The notes: generated from the sequence alone by a model not told the origin. DNA of 64,000 nt from Actinophytocola sp036378875 (GCF_036378875.1 NZ_DASUVO010000128.1:22496-86495); one strand, 5' to 3'; counted from the first letter of the stretch, positions 18,119 through 26,452 are shown. A program made the numbers and translations.

Positions 18119-21100
18119 GTGTCCAGCACTGGTGAGCGGGTTGTCGCCGGGCGCTACCGGCTGCGCCGGCTGCTCGGCCAAGGTGCCATGGGCACGGTCT
18201 GGGAGGCGTTCGACGAGTACCTGCTCCGCCCGGTCGCGGTGAAGGAGGTCCTCCTGCCGCCGGGCATGCCGGAGGACCAGGCGGCCGAGCTGCGGGAACG
18301 GACCCTGCGGGAGGCACGTGCCATCGCCGCACTGTCCCACCCGAACGTGATCACCCTGCACGACGTGGCCCGCGACGGCGACGAACCGCTCGTCGTGATG
18401 GAGTACATGCTCGCGCACAGCCTGGCCTCGCTCATCGACGTGTTCGGCGCGCAACCGGAGGGCAGGGCCGCGCGGATCGCCGACGCTGTCGCGGCCGGGC
18501 TCGCCGCCGCGCACCAGGCCGGTATCACGCATCGCGACGTCAAGCCGGGGAACGTGCTCATCGGCGTGGACGGGCGGGTCAAGCTCACCGACTTCGGCAT
18601 CGCCAGGAACGTGGCCGAACGGACGCTCACCAGCACCGGCATCATGCTCGGCTCACCCGCGTACATCGCGCCGGAGGTCGCCGCCGGCCGAGAGGTGACC
18701 CCGGCCGCCGACCTGTGGGGCCTCGGCGCGACGCTGTTCGCGGTGATCGAGGGCCGGCCGCCGTACGACGTCAACGGGGCGGTACTCGCGACGGTCAACC
18801 AGGTGGTCAACGGGGAGGTGCCCAGGCCGTCGGTCAAGGGGCCGCTGAGCGACATCGTCGCCGCGCTGATGGTGAAGGAACCGGCCAAGCGGATCTCGTT
18901 ACGGGAGCTGCGTAACCGCCTGCACTCGCTGTTGCCGCCGCCGAGCACGCCGCTTCTTCCGGAGGAGGACCTCGCCCGCCTGACCGAGGTCGCCGCCCAA
19001 TGGGCGGAGCGAGCGATGACCAAGCCCGAAAAACGCACCGACCAGCACGACGAGGGAACACCCGGCGCCGGCCAGGCTGGTTCGGGGAATGCCCTGGGTG
19101 CCTCGCCCTGGTCTGCCGCTGAATTCGATGAGCCCTTGCCGCCAGGTTCGACACCGCTTGCCGCCGACCCCGGTCCGCTGCCTTCCCCGAGCTCCTGGGG
19201 GAGAGCACCGCTCTCTTCCGAGTCCGCTGCTCCATCCGGATCGCCTCCGTTGGTCGCCGAGTCAGGAGGCGAGCCGTCGGCGGAGAGAGCACCGCTCTCT
19301 AACGAGTCGGATGCTCTGTCGCGCCCGGCAGGAAGGTCGGCTTCGGAAGCCGCCACGTCGGGCTTCGCCTCGGGTGCTGAGCCGGGCTCCGAGTCGGGTG
19401 CTGAGTTGGGCGCTGGGTCAGGAGCTGGGTCCAGTGCTGGATCGGGCGCTGGATCCGCGGCTTGGTTCGGCGCTGGGTCAGGTCCTGGGTCGAGCGCTGG
19501 GTCTGACGTTGGGTCCGGCGTCGGGTCGGGCGCTGGGTCCGGCGTTGGGTCCGGCGTTGGGTCGGGTGCTGAATCGGGTGCTGAATCGGGTGCTGAATCG
19601 GGTGCTGAATCGGGCGTTGGGTCCGGCGCTGGGGCCGGCCTTGGGTCCGGCGTTGGGTCGGGTGCTGAATCGGGTGCTGGGTCCGGCGTCGGGTCAGGTG
19701 CTGAATCGGGTGTTAGGTCGGGCGCTGGATTCGGAGCTGGATCCGGAGCTGGGGCCGGCGCTGAGTTGCCGCCCGGTTCGACGCCGCTCGCCGCCGATCC
19801 GGGACCTTTGCCTTCGCCGGGCAGTGTGCGGGGCAATGCACCGGGTAGTGCACGGGACGGTTCGACGGGCAATGTGCGAGGCAGCTCACCAGAGAGAGCG
19901 CCGCTCTCTGGCGAGTCCGGTGCTCCACCCGGGTCAAACCCGCAGGCCGCTGGCCCTGGAGGTCAATCCTCGTCAGGGAGAGCGCCGCTCTCAGGAGAGT
20001 CTGGTGCTTCACCTGGTTCGGACCCGCAGGGTGCCGGATCGGGAGGCTTGCGTTCCTCGGGGAGAGCGCCGCTCTCTGCGGAGTCTGGTGCTTCGCCTGG
20101 TTCGGACCCGCGGGGCGCTGGGTCGGGAGGTTTGCCGTCCTTGGGGAGAGCGCCGCTCTCTGCGGAGTCTGGTGCTCCGCCCGTGTCGAACCCGCAGGCC
20201 GCTGGCCCTGGAGGTCTGTCCTCGTCGGGGAGAGCATCGCTCTCGGCTGAGTCTGGTGCTTCGCGCGGGTCGGCTCCGCGGGTGGCCGGGGCGGGAGATA
20301 TGCCGTCGTCGCTAAGAGCGGCGCTCTCGGGTGAGACTGGTGCTCTATCGGAGAGCGGTGCTCGTGCTGGAGAGCCGTCGCTCGCGTCCGCGCCTGGGCC
20401 GTTGCCGTTCGAGCTGGCCGACGACGAGCCGGTGCGAGTGGTGCGGGGTTCCATCGCCACCGGTGTCGTGGCGTTCCTGGCCGTGCTGCTGTTCTTCGCC
20501 GCGGCCGCTGGCGGGTTCGCGCTGTCCCGGTACGTCGGCGGCAAATCGATCCTGCCGCCGGAGGAGGTACTGCCGACGGTCACCAGCACGCAGTCGCAGG
20601 AACAACCACCCGACACGGTGAGCCCCCGACCCGGCAACGCGGGCGGTGCGGAACGGCCGGGCGGCGGTTTCTCGGTGCCCGTGCCACGCGACTGGGTGCA
20701 GTTCGTCGAGCAGATCGACGACGACGAGTTCGTGGCCAGCACCCGCGTGTACTACGCGTCGCCAGACGGCACCCAGCTGGTCACGGTCGAGCGGTTCCCG
20801 GGTTTCTACCCCGGCTACACGATCGCCGACTACCTGGACCGGCTGCAGGCCGCGGAACCCGGCGTGACCATCGACATCGTGTACCAGCGGGCGATCCCGG
20901 GTCTCGACGACGACGCGTCGCCAGAGGCCGCGCTGGAGCTGAACTACCGCGCGACGGCCAACACGAAGGTGCTCGCCCCGAACGATCAGGCCGCGCAGGA
21001 CCAGAGCAGGGTGACGTTCGCCCGCCTGCTGCCGTACGCAGGTGATCTGTGGGTGGTGTCGGTGACCGTGCCCATCGACCAGGAGGACTCCGGAAGCACC

Positions 21101-21142
21101 CTGTTCGAGCGGATTGTGCCGAAGTTCCAGGTCACCGGCTGA
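18119..21142 (+). CDS. Receptor-type Ser/Thr protein kinase with long repetitive linker
   Basis: 1007 residues from GTG 18119; the frame is open to 18044 but that would leave only 8 bp to the divergent mutA start. Kinase domain about residues 11-290: GQGAMGTVWEA loop, Lys42 in VAVKEV, catalytic HRDVKPGN (138-145), DFG at 158-160, and SPAYIAPEV. A linker of nearly 480 residues follows. Its first part is Gly/Ala/Ser/Glu-rich degenerate GSGA repeats; its second part (19894-20340) has about five copies of a 28-residue unit beginning RAPLSGESGA, with two isolated earlier copies near 19201 and 19285. One transmembrane helix (about residues 778-805) leads to an extracytoplasmic domain of about 200 residues with no sequence match I know. 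Probably a PknB-like sensor; ligand and targets are unknown. Confidence 0.9.
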   Translation: MSSTGERVVAGRYRLRRLLGQGAMGTVWEAFDEYLLRPVAVKEVLLPPGMPEDQAAELRERTLREARAIAALSHPNVITLHDVARDGDEPLVVMEYMLAHSLASLIDVFGAQPEGRAARIADAVAAGLAAAHQAGITHRDVKPGNVLIGVDGRVKLTDFGIARNVAERTLTSTGIMLGSPAYIAPEVAAGREVTPAADLWGLGATLFAVIEGRPPYDVNGAVLATVNQVVNGEVPRPSVKGPLSDIVAALMVKEPAKRISLRELRNRLHSLLPPPSTPLLPEEDLARLTEVAAQWAERAMTKPEKRTDQHDEGTPGAGQAGSGNALGASPWSAAEFDEPLPPGSTPLAADPGPLPSPSSWGRAPLSSESAAPSGSPPLVAESGGEPSAERAPLSNESDALSRPAGRSASEAATSGFASGAEPGSESGAELGAGSGAGSSAGSGAGSAAWFGAGSGPGSSAGSDVGSGVGSGAGSGVGSGVGSGAESGAESGAESGAESGVGSGAGAGLGSGVGSGAESGAGSGVGSGAESGVRSGAGFGAGSGAGAGAELPPGSTPLAADPGPLPSPGSVRGNAPGSARDGSTGNVRGSSPERAPLSGESGAPPGSNPQAAGPGGQSSSGRAPLSGESGASPGSDPQGAGSGGLRSSGRAPLSAESGASPGSDPRGAGSGGLPSLGRAPLSAESGAPPVSNPQAAGPGGLSSSGRASLSAESGASRGSAPRVAGAGDMPSSLRAALSGETGALSESGARAGEPSLASAPGPLPFELADDEPVRVVRGSIATGVVAFLAVLLFFAAAAGGFALSRYVGGKSILPPEEVLPTVTSTQSQEQPPDTVSPRPGNAGGAERPGGGFSVPVPRDWVQFVEQIDDDEFVASTRVYYASPDGTQLVTVERFPGFYPGYTIADYLDRLQAAEPGVTIDIVYQRAIPGLDDDASPEAALELNYRATANTKVLAPNDQAAQDQSRVTFARLLPYAGDLWVVSVTVPIDQEDSGSTLFERIVPKFQVTG
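19201..20316 (+). repeat. 84-bp tandem repeats inside the kinase linker
   Basis: A near-palindromic 15-mer, GAGAGCGCCGCTCTC, occurs at 19894, 19978, 20062 and 20146, with a variant at 20230; these are spaced exactly 84 bp apart. GAGAGCACCGCTCTC occurs at 19201 and 19285, also 84 bp apart. Between them (about 19380-19760) lie short GGTGCTGAATCGG-like repeats. The array keeps the reading frame (28 codons per unit) and can change length by slippage or recombination. Confidence 0.85.
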
Positions 21143-21159
21143 TTGTCGGTGGAGGCACG

Positions 21160-21165
21160 TATTCT
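21160..21165 (+). promoter_or_regulatory. Possible -10 element of a leaderless PNP transcript
   Basis: TATTCT lies 6 nt before GTG 21172. The nearest GGAGG is about 16 nt from the start, too far for normal use, which fits a leaderless transcript. No clear -35 box. Confidence 0.45.
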
Positions 21166-21171
21166 CGCCGC

Positions 21172-21966
21172 GTGACTGACACCCAGGACCTCGCCGCAGC
21201 GGCGGCCACGGCGCTCGCCAAGCAGACCGGCGTCGACACCCACGACGTCGCGCTGGTGCTCGGCTCCGGTTGGCGACCCGCCGCCGACGAGTTGGGCACG
21301 CCCGAGTTCGAGGTGTCCGTGGCGGACCTGCCTGGTTTCATCGCACCGACCGTCCTCGGGCACGGCGGCACGTTGCGGTCGTTACGCGTCGGCGACAAGC
21401 GGGTGTTGATCCTGCTCGGCCGCACCCACCTATACGAGGGCCTCGGTGTTGGCGCGGTGGTGCACGGGGTGCGGACGGCCGCCGCGGCCGGGTGCCGCAC
21501 GGTCGTGCTCACCAACGCGGCCGGCTGCCTGCGGGACGGCGTGTCGGTCGGCCAGCCGGTGCTGATCAGTGACCACCTGAACCTGACCGCCACGTCACCG
21601 CTGGTGGGCGCACAGTTCGTGGACCTGACCGACCTGTACTCGCCGCGGTTGCGGGCGCTGGCCAAGGAGATCGACCCGACGCTGGTCGAGGGTGTCTACG
21701 CGGGACTGCCGGGCCCGCACTTCGAGACGCCGGCCGAGATCCGCATGCTGCGTGTCCTCGGCGCGGACCTGGTCGGCATGTCGACGGTCCTGGAGGCGAT
21801 CGCCGCGCGGGCGGCGGGTGTCGAGGTGTTCGGGCTGTCGCTGGTGACGAACCTGGCGGCCGGGGTCACGGGTGAGCCGCTGAACCACGAGGAGGTCCTG
21901 GAGGCGGGCCGCGCGGCGGCGTCCCGCATGGGTGTGTTGCTTCGTTCTCTGGTGGAACGGTCGTGA
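21172..21966 (+). CDS. Purine-nucleoside phosphorylase
   Basis: 264 residues from GTG 21172. It cleaves inosine, guanosine and their deoxy forms with phosphate to the base and (deoxy)ribose 1-phosphate. It belongs to the trimeric PNP/MTAP family: VALVLGSGW phosphate-binding start, LGRTHLYEG, VLTNAAGCL, the YAGLPGPHFETPAEIRML segment, and VTNLAAG near the end. It corresponds to the mycobacterial gene called deoD/punA. The stop overlaps the mutase start (GTGA), which pairs sugar 1-phosphate production with its isomerisation. Confidence 0.95.
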   Translation: MTDTQDLAAAAATALAKQTGVDTHDVALVLGSGWRPAADELGTPEFEVSVADLPGFIAPTVLGHGGTLRSLRVGDKRVLILLGRTHLYEGLGVGAVVHGVRTAAAAGCRTVVLTNAAGCLRDGVSVGQPVLISDHLNLTATSPLVGAQFVDLTDLYSPRLRALAKEIDPTLVEGVYAGLPGPHFETPAEIRMLRVLGADLVGMSTVLEAIAARAAGVEVFGLSLVTNLAAGVTGEPLNHEEVLEAGRAAASRMGVLLRSLVERS

Positions 21967-23582
21967 GCCTTCCGTCGGAGTTGCGGGACCGGGCCTTCCG
22001 GTGGATCGCCGACGATCCCGACACGGCGACCCGCACCGAGCTGCAGCAGATCACCGCCCGGGCCATGGGCGGCGACCCGGCCGCGGTGGACGAGCTGGCC
22101 GACCGCATGAACGGGACGTTGACGTTCGGCACGGCCGGTTTACGCGGTCCGGTCCGGGCGGGCTCCAACGGGATGAACCGTGCGGTGGTCCTGCGAGCGA
22201 CCTATGGCGTCGCGGTGTGGTTGAAGCACAAGGGACATCTGGGCGGCACGGTGATCGTCGGCCGTGACGCGCGGCACGGTTCGGCCGAGTTCGCGGAGGC
22301 GGCGGCGCTCGTGCTGACGGCGGCGGGTTTCGTGGTGCGCACGATGCCCGGCCCGCTACCGACACCGATGACCGCGTTCCACGTGCGTGCTTTGGGTGCG
22401 GTGGCGGGCATCCAGGTGACGGCGTCGCACAATCCGCCGGCTGACAACGGGTACAAGGTGTACGCGGCCGACGGCGCCCAGATCGTGCCGCCGGACGACA
22501 CGCTGATCGAGACGGCGATCCAGTCCGCCCCACCGGCCATGTCCGTGCCGACGGCGCCGGGCGCGTCGCCGATCGACGACGTGTCGGCCTATGTCAAGCG
22601 CATCGCCGCGTTGCCCCGCGGCACGGCCCGCGAGCTGCGGGTGGTGCTGACGCCGATGCACGGCGTCGGCGGGGAAACGGCCGTGGAAGCGTTGCGGGCA
22701 GCGGGTTTCACCGATGTCCGGCTGGTCGAGGCGCAGGCCGAACCGGACCCGGACTTCCCGACGGTGACGTTCCCCAACCCGGAGGAGCCGGGCGCGGCCG
22801 ACCTGCTGCTCGCGTATGCGTCCGAAGTGGACGCGGACCTGGCCATCGCGCTGGACCCGGACGCGGACCGCTGCGCACTGGGAGTCCGCGACGGCGCCGG
22901 CTGGCGCATGCTGCGGGGCGACGAAACAGGCGTGCTGCTGGGTTCCCACCTGCTGTCCACAGTGGACTACCCGGATCCGTTGGTGGCGTCGACCATCGTG
23001 TCGTCGTCGATGCTGTCACTGGTGGCGGCGGCGCACGGGGCGCGGCACGTGGAGACGCTGACCGGCTTCAAGTGGCTGATGCGTGCGGGCGAAGGCCTGG
23101 TGTTCGCCTACGAGGAGGCACTCGGGCTGTCGGTGGACCCGGACTTCGTGCGGGACAAGGACGGCATCTCGGCGGCCGTGGTGGCATGCGACATGGCGGC
23201 GACGCTGAAGGCGGCGGGCCGCACACTGCTGGACGTGCTCGACGACCTGTCGGTCAGGCACGGCGTGCACCTGACTGACCAGGTGTCACTCCGCTTCGAC
23301 GACGTGTCGGCAACGGCCCCTCTGGTGGCCTCGTTACGCGCGACACCACCGGCGGTACTGGCGGGCGCTGCGGTAACGCAGGACAACCCTGCCCCGGACA
23401 TCGTGCGCCTCCGTGGCGAGGGCGTGCGGGTGGTGGTGCGCCCGTCCGGTACAGAGCCGAAAGTGAAGGCATATCTGGAGGTCATGGTCCCGGTGACGGA
23501 GACGCTGGCCTCGGCACGCACGGCGGCGGAGAACCGGCTGGCCGAACTACGCGAAGAGGTAAAGGCCCTGCTGAAGGTGTGA
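21963..23582 (+). CDS. Phosphosugar mutase (phosphoglucomutase/phosphomannomutase family, PmmB-like)
   Basis: 539 residues, start GTG 21963 overlapping the PNP stop. The alpha-D-phosphohexomutase motifs are intact: catalytic serine loop TASHNPPADNGYK, metal loop DPDADRC, sugar loop (FAYEEALG) and phosphate-binding RPSGTEPK at the C-terminus. Homologues are annotated as phosphomannomutase (PmmB), but coupling to PNP and the absence of a deoB gene in this window suggest it may convert (deoxy)ribose 1-phosphate to the 5-phosphate. That role is inference. Confidence 0.9.
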   Translation: MSLPSELRDRAFRWIADDPDTATRTELQQITARAMGGDPAAVDELADRMNGTLTFGTAGLRGPVRAGSNGMNRAVVLRATYGVAVWLKHKGHLGGTVIVGRDARHGSAEFAEAAALVLTAAGFVVRTMPGPLPTPMTAFHVRALGAVAGIQVTASHNPPADNGYKVYAADGAQIVPPDDTLIETAIQSAPPAMSVPTAPGASPIDDVSAYVKRIAALPRGTARELRVVLTPMHGVGGETAVEALRAAGFTDVRLVEAQAEPDPDFPTVTFPNPEEPGAADLLLAYASEVDADLAIALDPDADRCALGVRDGAGWRMLRGDETGVLLGSHLLSTVDYPDPLVASTIVSSSMLSLVAAAHGARHVETLTGFKWLMRAGEGLVFAYEEALGLSVDPDFVRDKDGISAAVVACDMAATLKAAGRTLLDVLDDLSVRHGVHLTDQVSLRFDDVSATAPLVASLRATPPAVLAGAAVTQDNPAPDIVRLRGEGVRVVVRPSGTEPKVKAYLEVMVPVTETLASARTAAENRLAELREEVKALLKV

Positions 23583-23585
23583 ACC

Positions 23586-24038
23586 GTGGCGAAGCTGCTG
23601 ATCGTGCACCACACCCCGTCCCCGTCCATGCAGGCGATGTTCGAGGCGGTGGTCGCCGGCGCGACAACGGACGAGATCGAGAACGTGACGGTCGTCCGCC
23701 GCCCCGCGCTGGCGGCGACGGTCTCGGACGCACTGGACGCGGACGGCTACATCCTGGGCACACCGGCAAACCTGGGCATGATGTCGGGCGCGCTGAAGGT
23801 CTTCTTCGACCTGGCGTACTACCCATGCCTTGACGCGACGCAGGGCCGCCCGTTCGGCCTGTACGTGCACGGCAACAACGACACCACAGGCGCGATCCGC
23901 GGCATAGAGTCGATCACGACGGGCCTGGGCTGGGCAAAGGTGACCCCCACGGTCTCGGTCACCGGCGAACCGAGCAAGCAGGACCTACAAGCATGCTGGG
24001 AACTGGGTGCCACGGTGGCAGCGGGCCTCATGCTTTGA
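23586..24038 (+). CDS. Flavodoxin-like / NAD(P)H-dependent FMN reductase family protein
   Basis: 150 residues, GTG 23586, 3 bp after the mutase stop and so in the same operon. It opens with LLIVHHTPSPSMQAM, the flavodoxin phosphate-binding loop, followed by GYILGTPANLGMMSGALKVFFD, the FMN-binding and dimerisation segment of this family, and a conserved YVHGNNDT loop. It probably binds FMN and reduces a small electron acceptor. Nothing in the sequence links it to nucleoside breakdown except its position. Confidence 0.8.
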   Translation: MAKLLIVHHTPSPSMQAMFEAVVAGATTDEIENVTVVRRPALAATVSDALDADGYILGTPANLGMMSGALKVFFDLAYYPCLDATQGRPFGLYVHGNNDTTGAIRGIESITTGLGWAKVTPTVSVTGEPSKQDLQACWELGATVAAGLML

Positions 24039-24065
24039 CCAGGGTCAACCGATGCGCCCGCAGGG

Positions 24066-24150
24066 CGCACGAGTGTCCCTTTCGCTCAGAACTGGCCAGC
24101 GAAAGTCGACCAGGGATTTGTCCCAGTTGCCCTGCACGATGGCCTCGGGG
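24066..24150. repeat. Family C repeat, copy 1
   Basis: Runs from CGCACGAGTGTCCC through TTCGCTC and GCGAAAGT to GATGGCCTCGGGG. The same ordered blocks recur at 24332-24431, and the first block also ends the window at 63976. Confidence 0.65.
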
Positions 24151-24331
24151 CCCAGCAAAGTCTTCTTTGCTCCGTCGGGGCGGCCTGGGTCGCGCCGCCC
24201 GCTAGTGGCCGATGTCTCGAGGGTGACCTTCAGGACATCCGGGAACGGGCCTGCCCTTGACGAGCAGAACAGCCAAGCAAGATCCCCGGGGTGGGGGCGT
24301 CCCACAAGGAACCTTGAAGACCCCCCGAGTC

Positions 24332-24431
24332 CGCACGAGTGTCCCATTCGCTCGAACTCGTCGGCGAAAGTTGTCCACAGGCCGCCGCGACCTGGGGTTT
24401 GTCTGTGTGGCTTGGTACGATGGCCTCGGGG
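24332..24431. repeat. Family C repeat, copy 2
   Basis: Same order of blocks as copy 1 (CGCACGAGTGTCCCATTCGC, GCGAAAGT, CGATGGCCTCGGGG) with an insertion carrying TTGTCCACAGG. The start TGTCCCATTCGCTCG is closest to the copy at the end of the window. Confidence 0.65.
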
Positions 24432-24660
24432 TGGCCCCCCGGGTATGGGTGGGGGATGCCTACGCAACCATCTGTGTTGGCGTTGATCAACGAGCATGAT
24501 CTTGTCGGAAGTCTGCCCCCGGATGGCGGCGTCGGTGAGGTCCGCGTCGGGGCGTGATCGGCCCAAAATACGGCGGCACCGCACGAAGCAGCCAACCAGG
24601 CCTCAATGCCCGGAATACCCGACATCGCCCGCTGTGCGACACCAGGAGTCCAGGCACGAA

Positions 24661-25053
24661 TCAGGCAGTGGCCGCGTGTTCCTCAGTGATCACGTCGCGT
24701 TCGCACAGCTCATAGTTGGAGATCTTGTAGTTCAGCACGTCCAGGCACGAGTTCAGCTCCGCGATGCGGCTGAGCACCTCAGCGCGTTGCTCGACGAGGA
24801 TCTGCTTCCGGCGCCCCGCAGTGGACATGCCCTGGTGTCGCAGCTTCGCGTACTCCCGCATCATGCGGATCGGCATGCCAGTCATCCGGAGCTTGGTCAG
24901 GAACTCCAGCCAGGCGAGGTCGTCGTCGGAGTATGCCCGGCGGCCGCCGGAGTCGCGGGCTGGTGGGTCGATCAGTTGGATACGTTCGTAGTAACGGAGA
25001 GTGTCGATCGATAACCCACTGCGGTGGGCTGCCTCGGCGATCGCGTAAGTCAC
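24661..25053 (-). CDS. MerR-family transcriptional regulator
   Basis: 130 residues from GTG 25053. The N-terminal MerR DNA-binding domain is clear: IAEAAHRSGLSIDTLRYYER, then GRRAYSDDDLAWLEFL, followed by a long dimerisation helix and a variable C-terminal sensor part with two cysteines (NSCLDVL and ELCER). It probably activates its own promoter by twisting the over-long 19-bp spacer described at 25061-25091. No divergent target gene lies next to it, so other targets are unknown. Confidence 0.92.
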   Translation of the reverse strand: MTYAIAEAAHRSGLSIDTLRYYERIQLIDPPARDSGGRRAYSDDDLAWLEFLTKLRMTGMPIRMMREYAKLRHQGMSTAGRRKQILVEQRAEVLSRIAELNSCLDVLNYKISNYELCERDVITEEHAATA

Positions 25054-25060
25054 GCCATCG

Positions 25061-25091
25061 ACCGTAGGAGCTGGAGTGCACTCCAGGTCAA
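25061..25091 (-). promoter_or_regulatory. MerR-type promoter with palindromic operator
   Basis: On the minus strand: -35 TTGACC (25086-25091), a 19-bp spacer, then -10 TACGGT (25061-25066). The spacer holds most of a perfect 16-bp palindrome CTGGAGTGCACTCCAG (25071-25086). A 19-bp spacer with a central palindrome is the hallmark of MerR-activated promoters. The -10 lies 7 nt from GTG 25053, so the transcript should be leaderless. Confidence 0.85.
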
Positions 25092-25092
25092 G

Positions 25093-25476
25093 TCAGAGGT
25101 CGCTCTCCTTCGGATGCGCCCAGGCCTCCAGGCGGGCGGCCATCTCCGGTACTCCGACGTTCCCGCGGCCTACCTCGCGGACCAGTTCCAGCGCCTCGTC
25201 CTCGTCGGCGTCGATCCACCAGCCGTTCATGTCGCAGATGGTGACCGCGGCGACCCAGCCGAGTCGCCAGTTGCCCTCGACCAGCGGGCGGGTGCAGACG
25301 ATCGAGTCGAGCAGCGCGGCCGCCTTCAGCCAGAGGGTGTCGTACGCCTGCACGCCCAACACCGTCGCGCGGGGTCGGTGAGCCGCGGCGTCCAGCAGGC
25401 CGAGATCGCGCACCACCAGATCACCACCGGTGACGGCAGCGGCGAGCACGAGCAGGTCGCTGGCGTCCAAGTACAT
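25093..25476 (-). CDS. Doc/Fic-type toxin-like protein with degenerate Fic motif
   Basis: 127 residues from ATG 25476 (GTG 25482 is also possible). The fold matches Doc: YLDASDLLVLAAAV at the N-terminus, HRPRATVLGVQAYDTLWLK, then KAAALLDSI and the Fic motif region. Doc normally carries HxFx(D/E)xNKR. Here it reads RPLVEGNWR, so the catalytic His is replaced by Arg63 and the Lys by Trp70. Doc toxins inactivate EF-Tu by phosphorylation using that His, so this protein may be inactive or changed in function. The ribbon-helix-helix gene upstream would be its antitoxin. Confidence 0.75.
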   Translation of the reverse strand: MYLDASDLLVLAAAVTGGDLVVRDLGLLDAAAHRPRATVLGVQAYDTLWLKAAALLDSIVCTRPLVEGNWRLGWVAAVTICDMNGWWIDADEDEALELVREVGRGNVGVPEMAARLEAWAHPKESDL

Positions 25477-25572
25477 GATCACTGCGGAATCATGTCAGAC
25501 CCCACCGACAATCCAGGTCGGAATCGGCCGGGAAAGGCCCGGAAAACCGAGCAGACCAGTTATGAAAATGCG

Positions 25573-25779
25573 TCAGGTGGTGCCGATTCGGTCGAGCAAA
25601 CTCTGGTACCGCGGTAGCACGCGGGAAAGCACCTCGCCGAGCTGTTGCTCCTTCTGCAGGCGCGCCCAGCGGTCGGCCAGGGCCAGCCGCATGATCTCCT
25701 GCTTGGACCTGCCTTCGCTGGCGGCCAGCTCGGCGAGATGCTCGTTTTCCTCATCGGTCAGCCTGAGAGTCATCGCCAT
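25573..25779 (-). CDS. Ribbon-helix-helix (CopG/Arc-type) antitoxin-like protein
   Basis: 68 residues from ATG 25779; earlier in-frame starts would read into the operator region. It has the RHH pattern: a short strand MTLRLTD followed by two helices (EENEHLAELAASEG and SKQEIMRLALADRW), then an amphipathic C-terminal tail that could hold a partner. It is 96 bp upstream of the Doc-like gene on the same strand, the normal antitoxin-toxin order. It begins 34 bp after upp and has its own likely operator at 25789-25808. Confidence 0.75.
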   Translation of the reverse strand: MAMTLRLTDEENEHLAELAASEGRSKQEIMRLALADRWARLQKEQQLGEVLSRVLPRYQSLLDRIGTT

Positions 25780-25788
25780 GCGATCGAC

Positions 25789-25808
25789 GGTACCATTTTG
25801 ATACCAAA
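25789..25808 (-). promoter_or_regulatory. Likely operator of the RHH/Doc pair
   Basis: On the minus strand two TGGTA direct repeats lie 11 bp apart (TTTGGTATCAAAATGGTACC), also readable as a GGTA/TACC inverted repeat, 9 bp before the antitoxin ATG. Short repeats about one helical turn apart are typical RHH binding sites. Confidence 0.5.
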
Positions 25809-25813
25809 CATCA

Positions 25814-26437
25814 CTAGACCGCGCCATACTGCCGGTCGCCGGCGTCACCAAGGCCCGGGACGATGTAGCCGGAGTCGTTCAGCCGCTCGTCGACGGCCGC
25901 CGTCACCAGCCTGACCGGCAGGTGTGCCTCCGACAGGTGCTTGATGCCCTCCGGCGCGGCCAGGGCGCACACCGCGGTGACGTCGGTCGCGCCGCGGTCG
26001 GTCAGGAGCCGGATCGTGTACTCCATCGACCCGCCGGTCGCGAGCATCGGGTCAAGCACGAACACCGGACGTCCGGCCAGGTCGGCCGGCAGCGACTCCA
26101 TGTACGGCGTCGGCTCCAGCGTCTCCTCGTTGCGCGCCAGCCCGACGAAGCCCATCTGCGCCTCCGGGATGAGCTTGTGGGCCTGGTCGGCCATGCCGAG
26201 CCCGGCCCGCAGCACCGGCACCAGCAGCGGCGGGTTCGCGAGCCAGTACCCCTCGGTCCGCGCCACCGGCGTGTGGATGCGGTCGGTGCGCACCGGCGCG
26301 TCCCGCATCGCCTCGTAGATCAGCATCACGGTCAGCTCGTGCAGCGCCGCGCGGAAGGTGGCGTTGTCGGTGCGGGCGTCCCGCATGACGGTCAACCGCG
26401 CCTTGGCCAGCGGGTGATCGACGGTCAACACATCCAT
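25814..26437 (-). CDS. upp: Uracil phosphoribosyltransferase
   Basis: 207 residues, normal length. It makes UMP from uracil and PRPP and is the salvage partner of the deaminase and phosphorylase encoded earlier. Landmarks: PVLRAGLGMADQAHKLIP, YMESLPADLAGRPV, the PRPP-binding loop VFVLDPMLATGGSM, and the C-terminal uracil-binding YIVPGLGDAGDRQYG. It lies 15 bp downstream of the methyltransferase gene on the same strand. Confidence 0.96.
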   Translation of the reverse strand: MDVLTVDHPLAKARLTVMRDARTDNATFRAALHELTVMLIYEAMRDAPVRTDRIHTPVARTEGYWLANPPLLVPVLRAGLGMADQAHKLIPEAQMGFVGLARNEETLEPTPYMESLPADLAGRPVFVLDPMLATGGSMEYTIRLLTDRGATDVTAVCALAAPEGIKHLSEAHLPVRLVTAAVDERLNDSGYIVPGLGDAGDRQYGAV

Positions 26438-26452
26438 GAGGCGACACGGTAG

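Larger units (their letters stand above)
24039..24660. other. 622-bp gene-free region made of dispersed repeats
   Basis: No reading frame here looks genuine: codon usage is mixed and no domain is visible. It holds two diverged copies of the family C repeat (24066-24150 and 24332-24431), a small hairpin AGCAAAG-TCTT-CTTTGCT near 24154-24171, and a leader-like segment at 24371-24458 that resembles 58249-58340. It separates the flavodoxin-like gene (+) from the MerR gene (-). Confidence 0.7.

Noticed and set aside
19201..20316. Regularly spaced palindromes that look like a CRISPR array
   Set aside because: The spacing of 84 bp is one in-frame 28-codon unit of the kinase gene and the spacers are themselves similar, so this is a coding tandem repeat.
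24045..24584. 179-residue minus-strand reading frame in the repeat region
   Set aside because: It spans both family C copies, has mixed codon usage and no ribosome site; the repeat structure explains it better than a gene.
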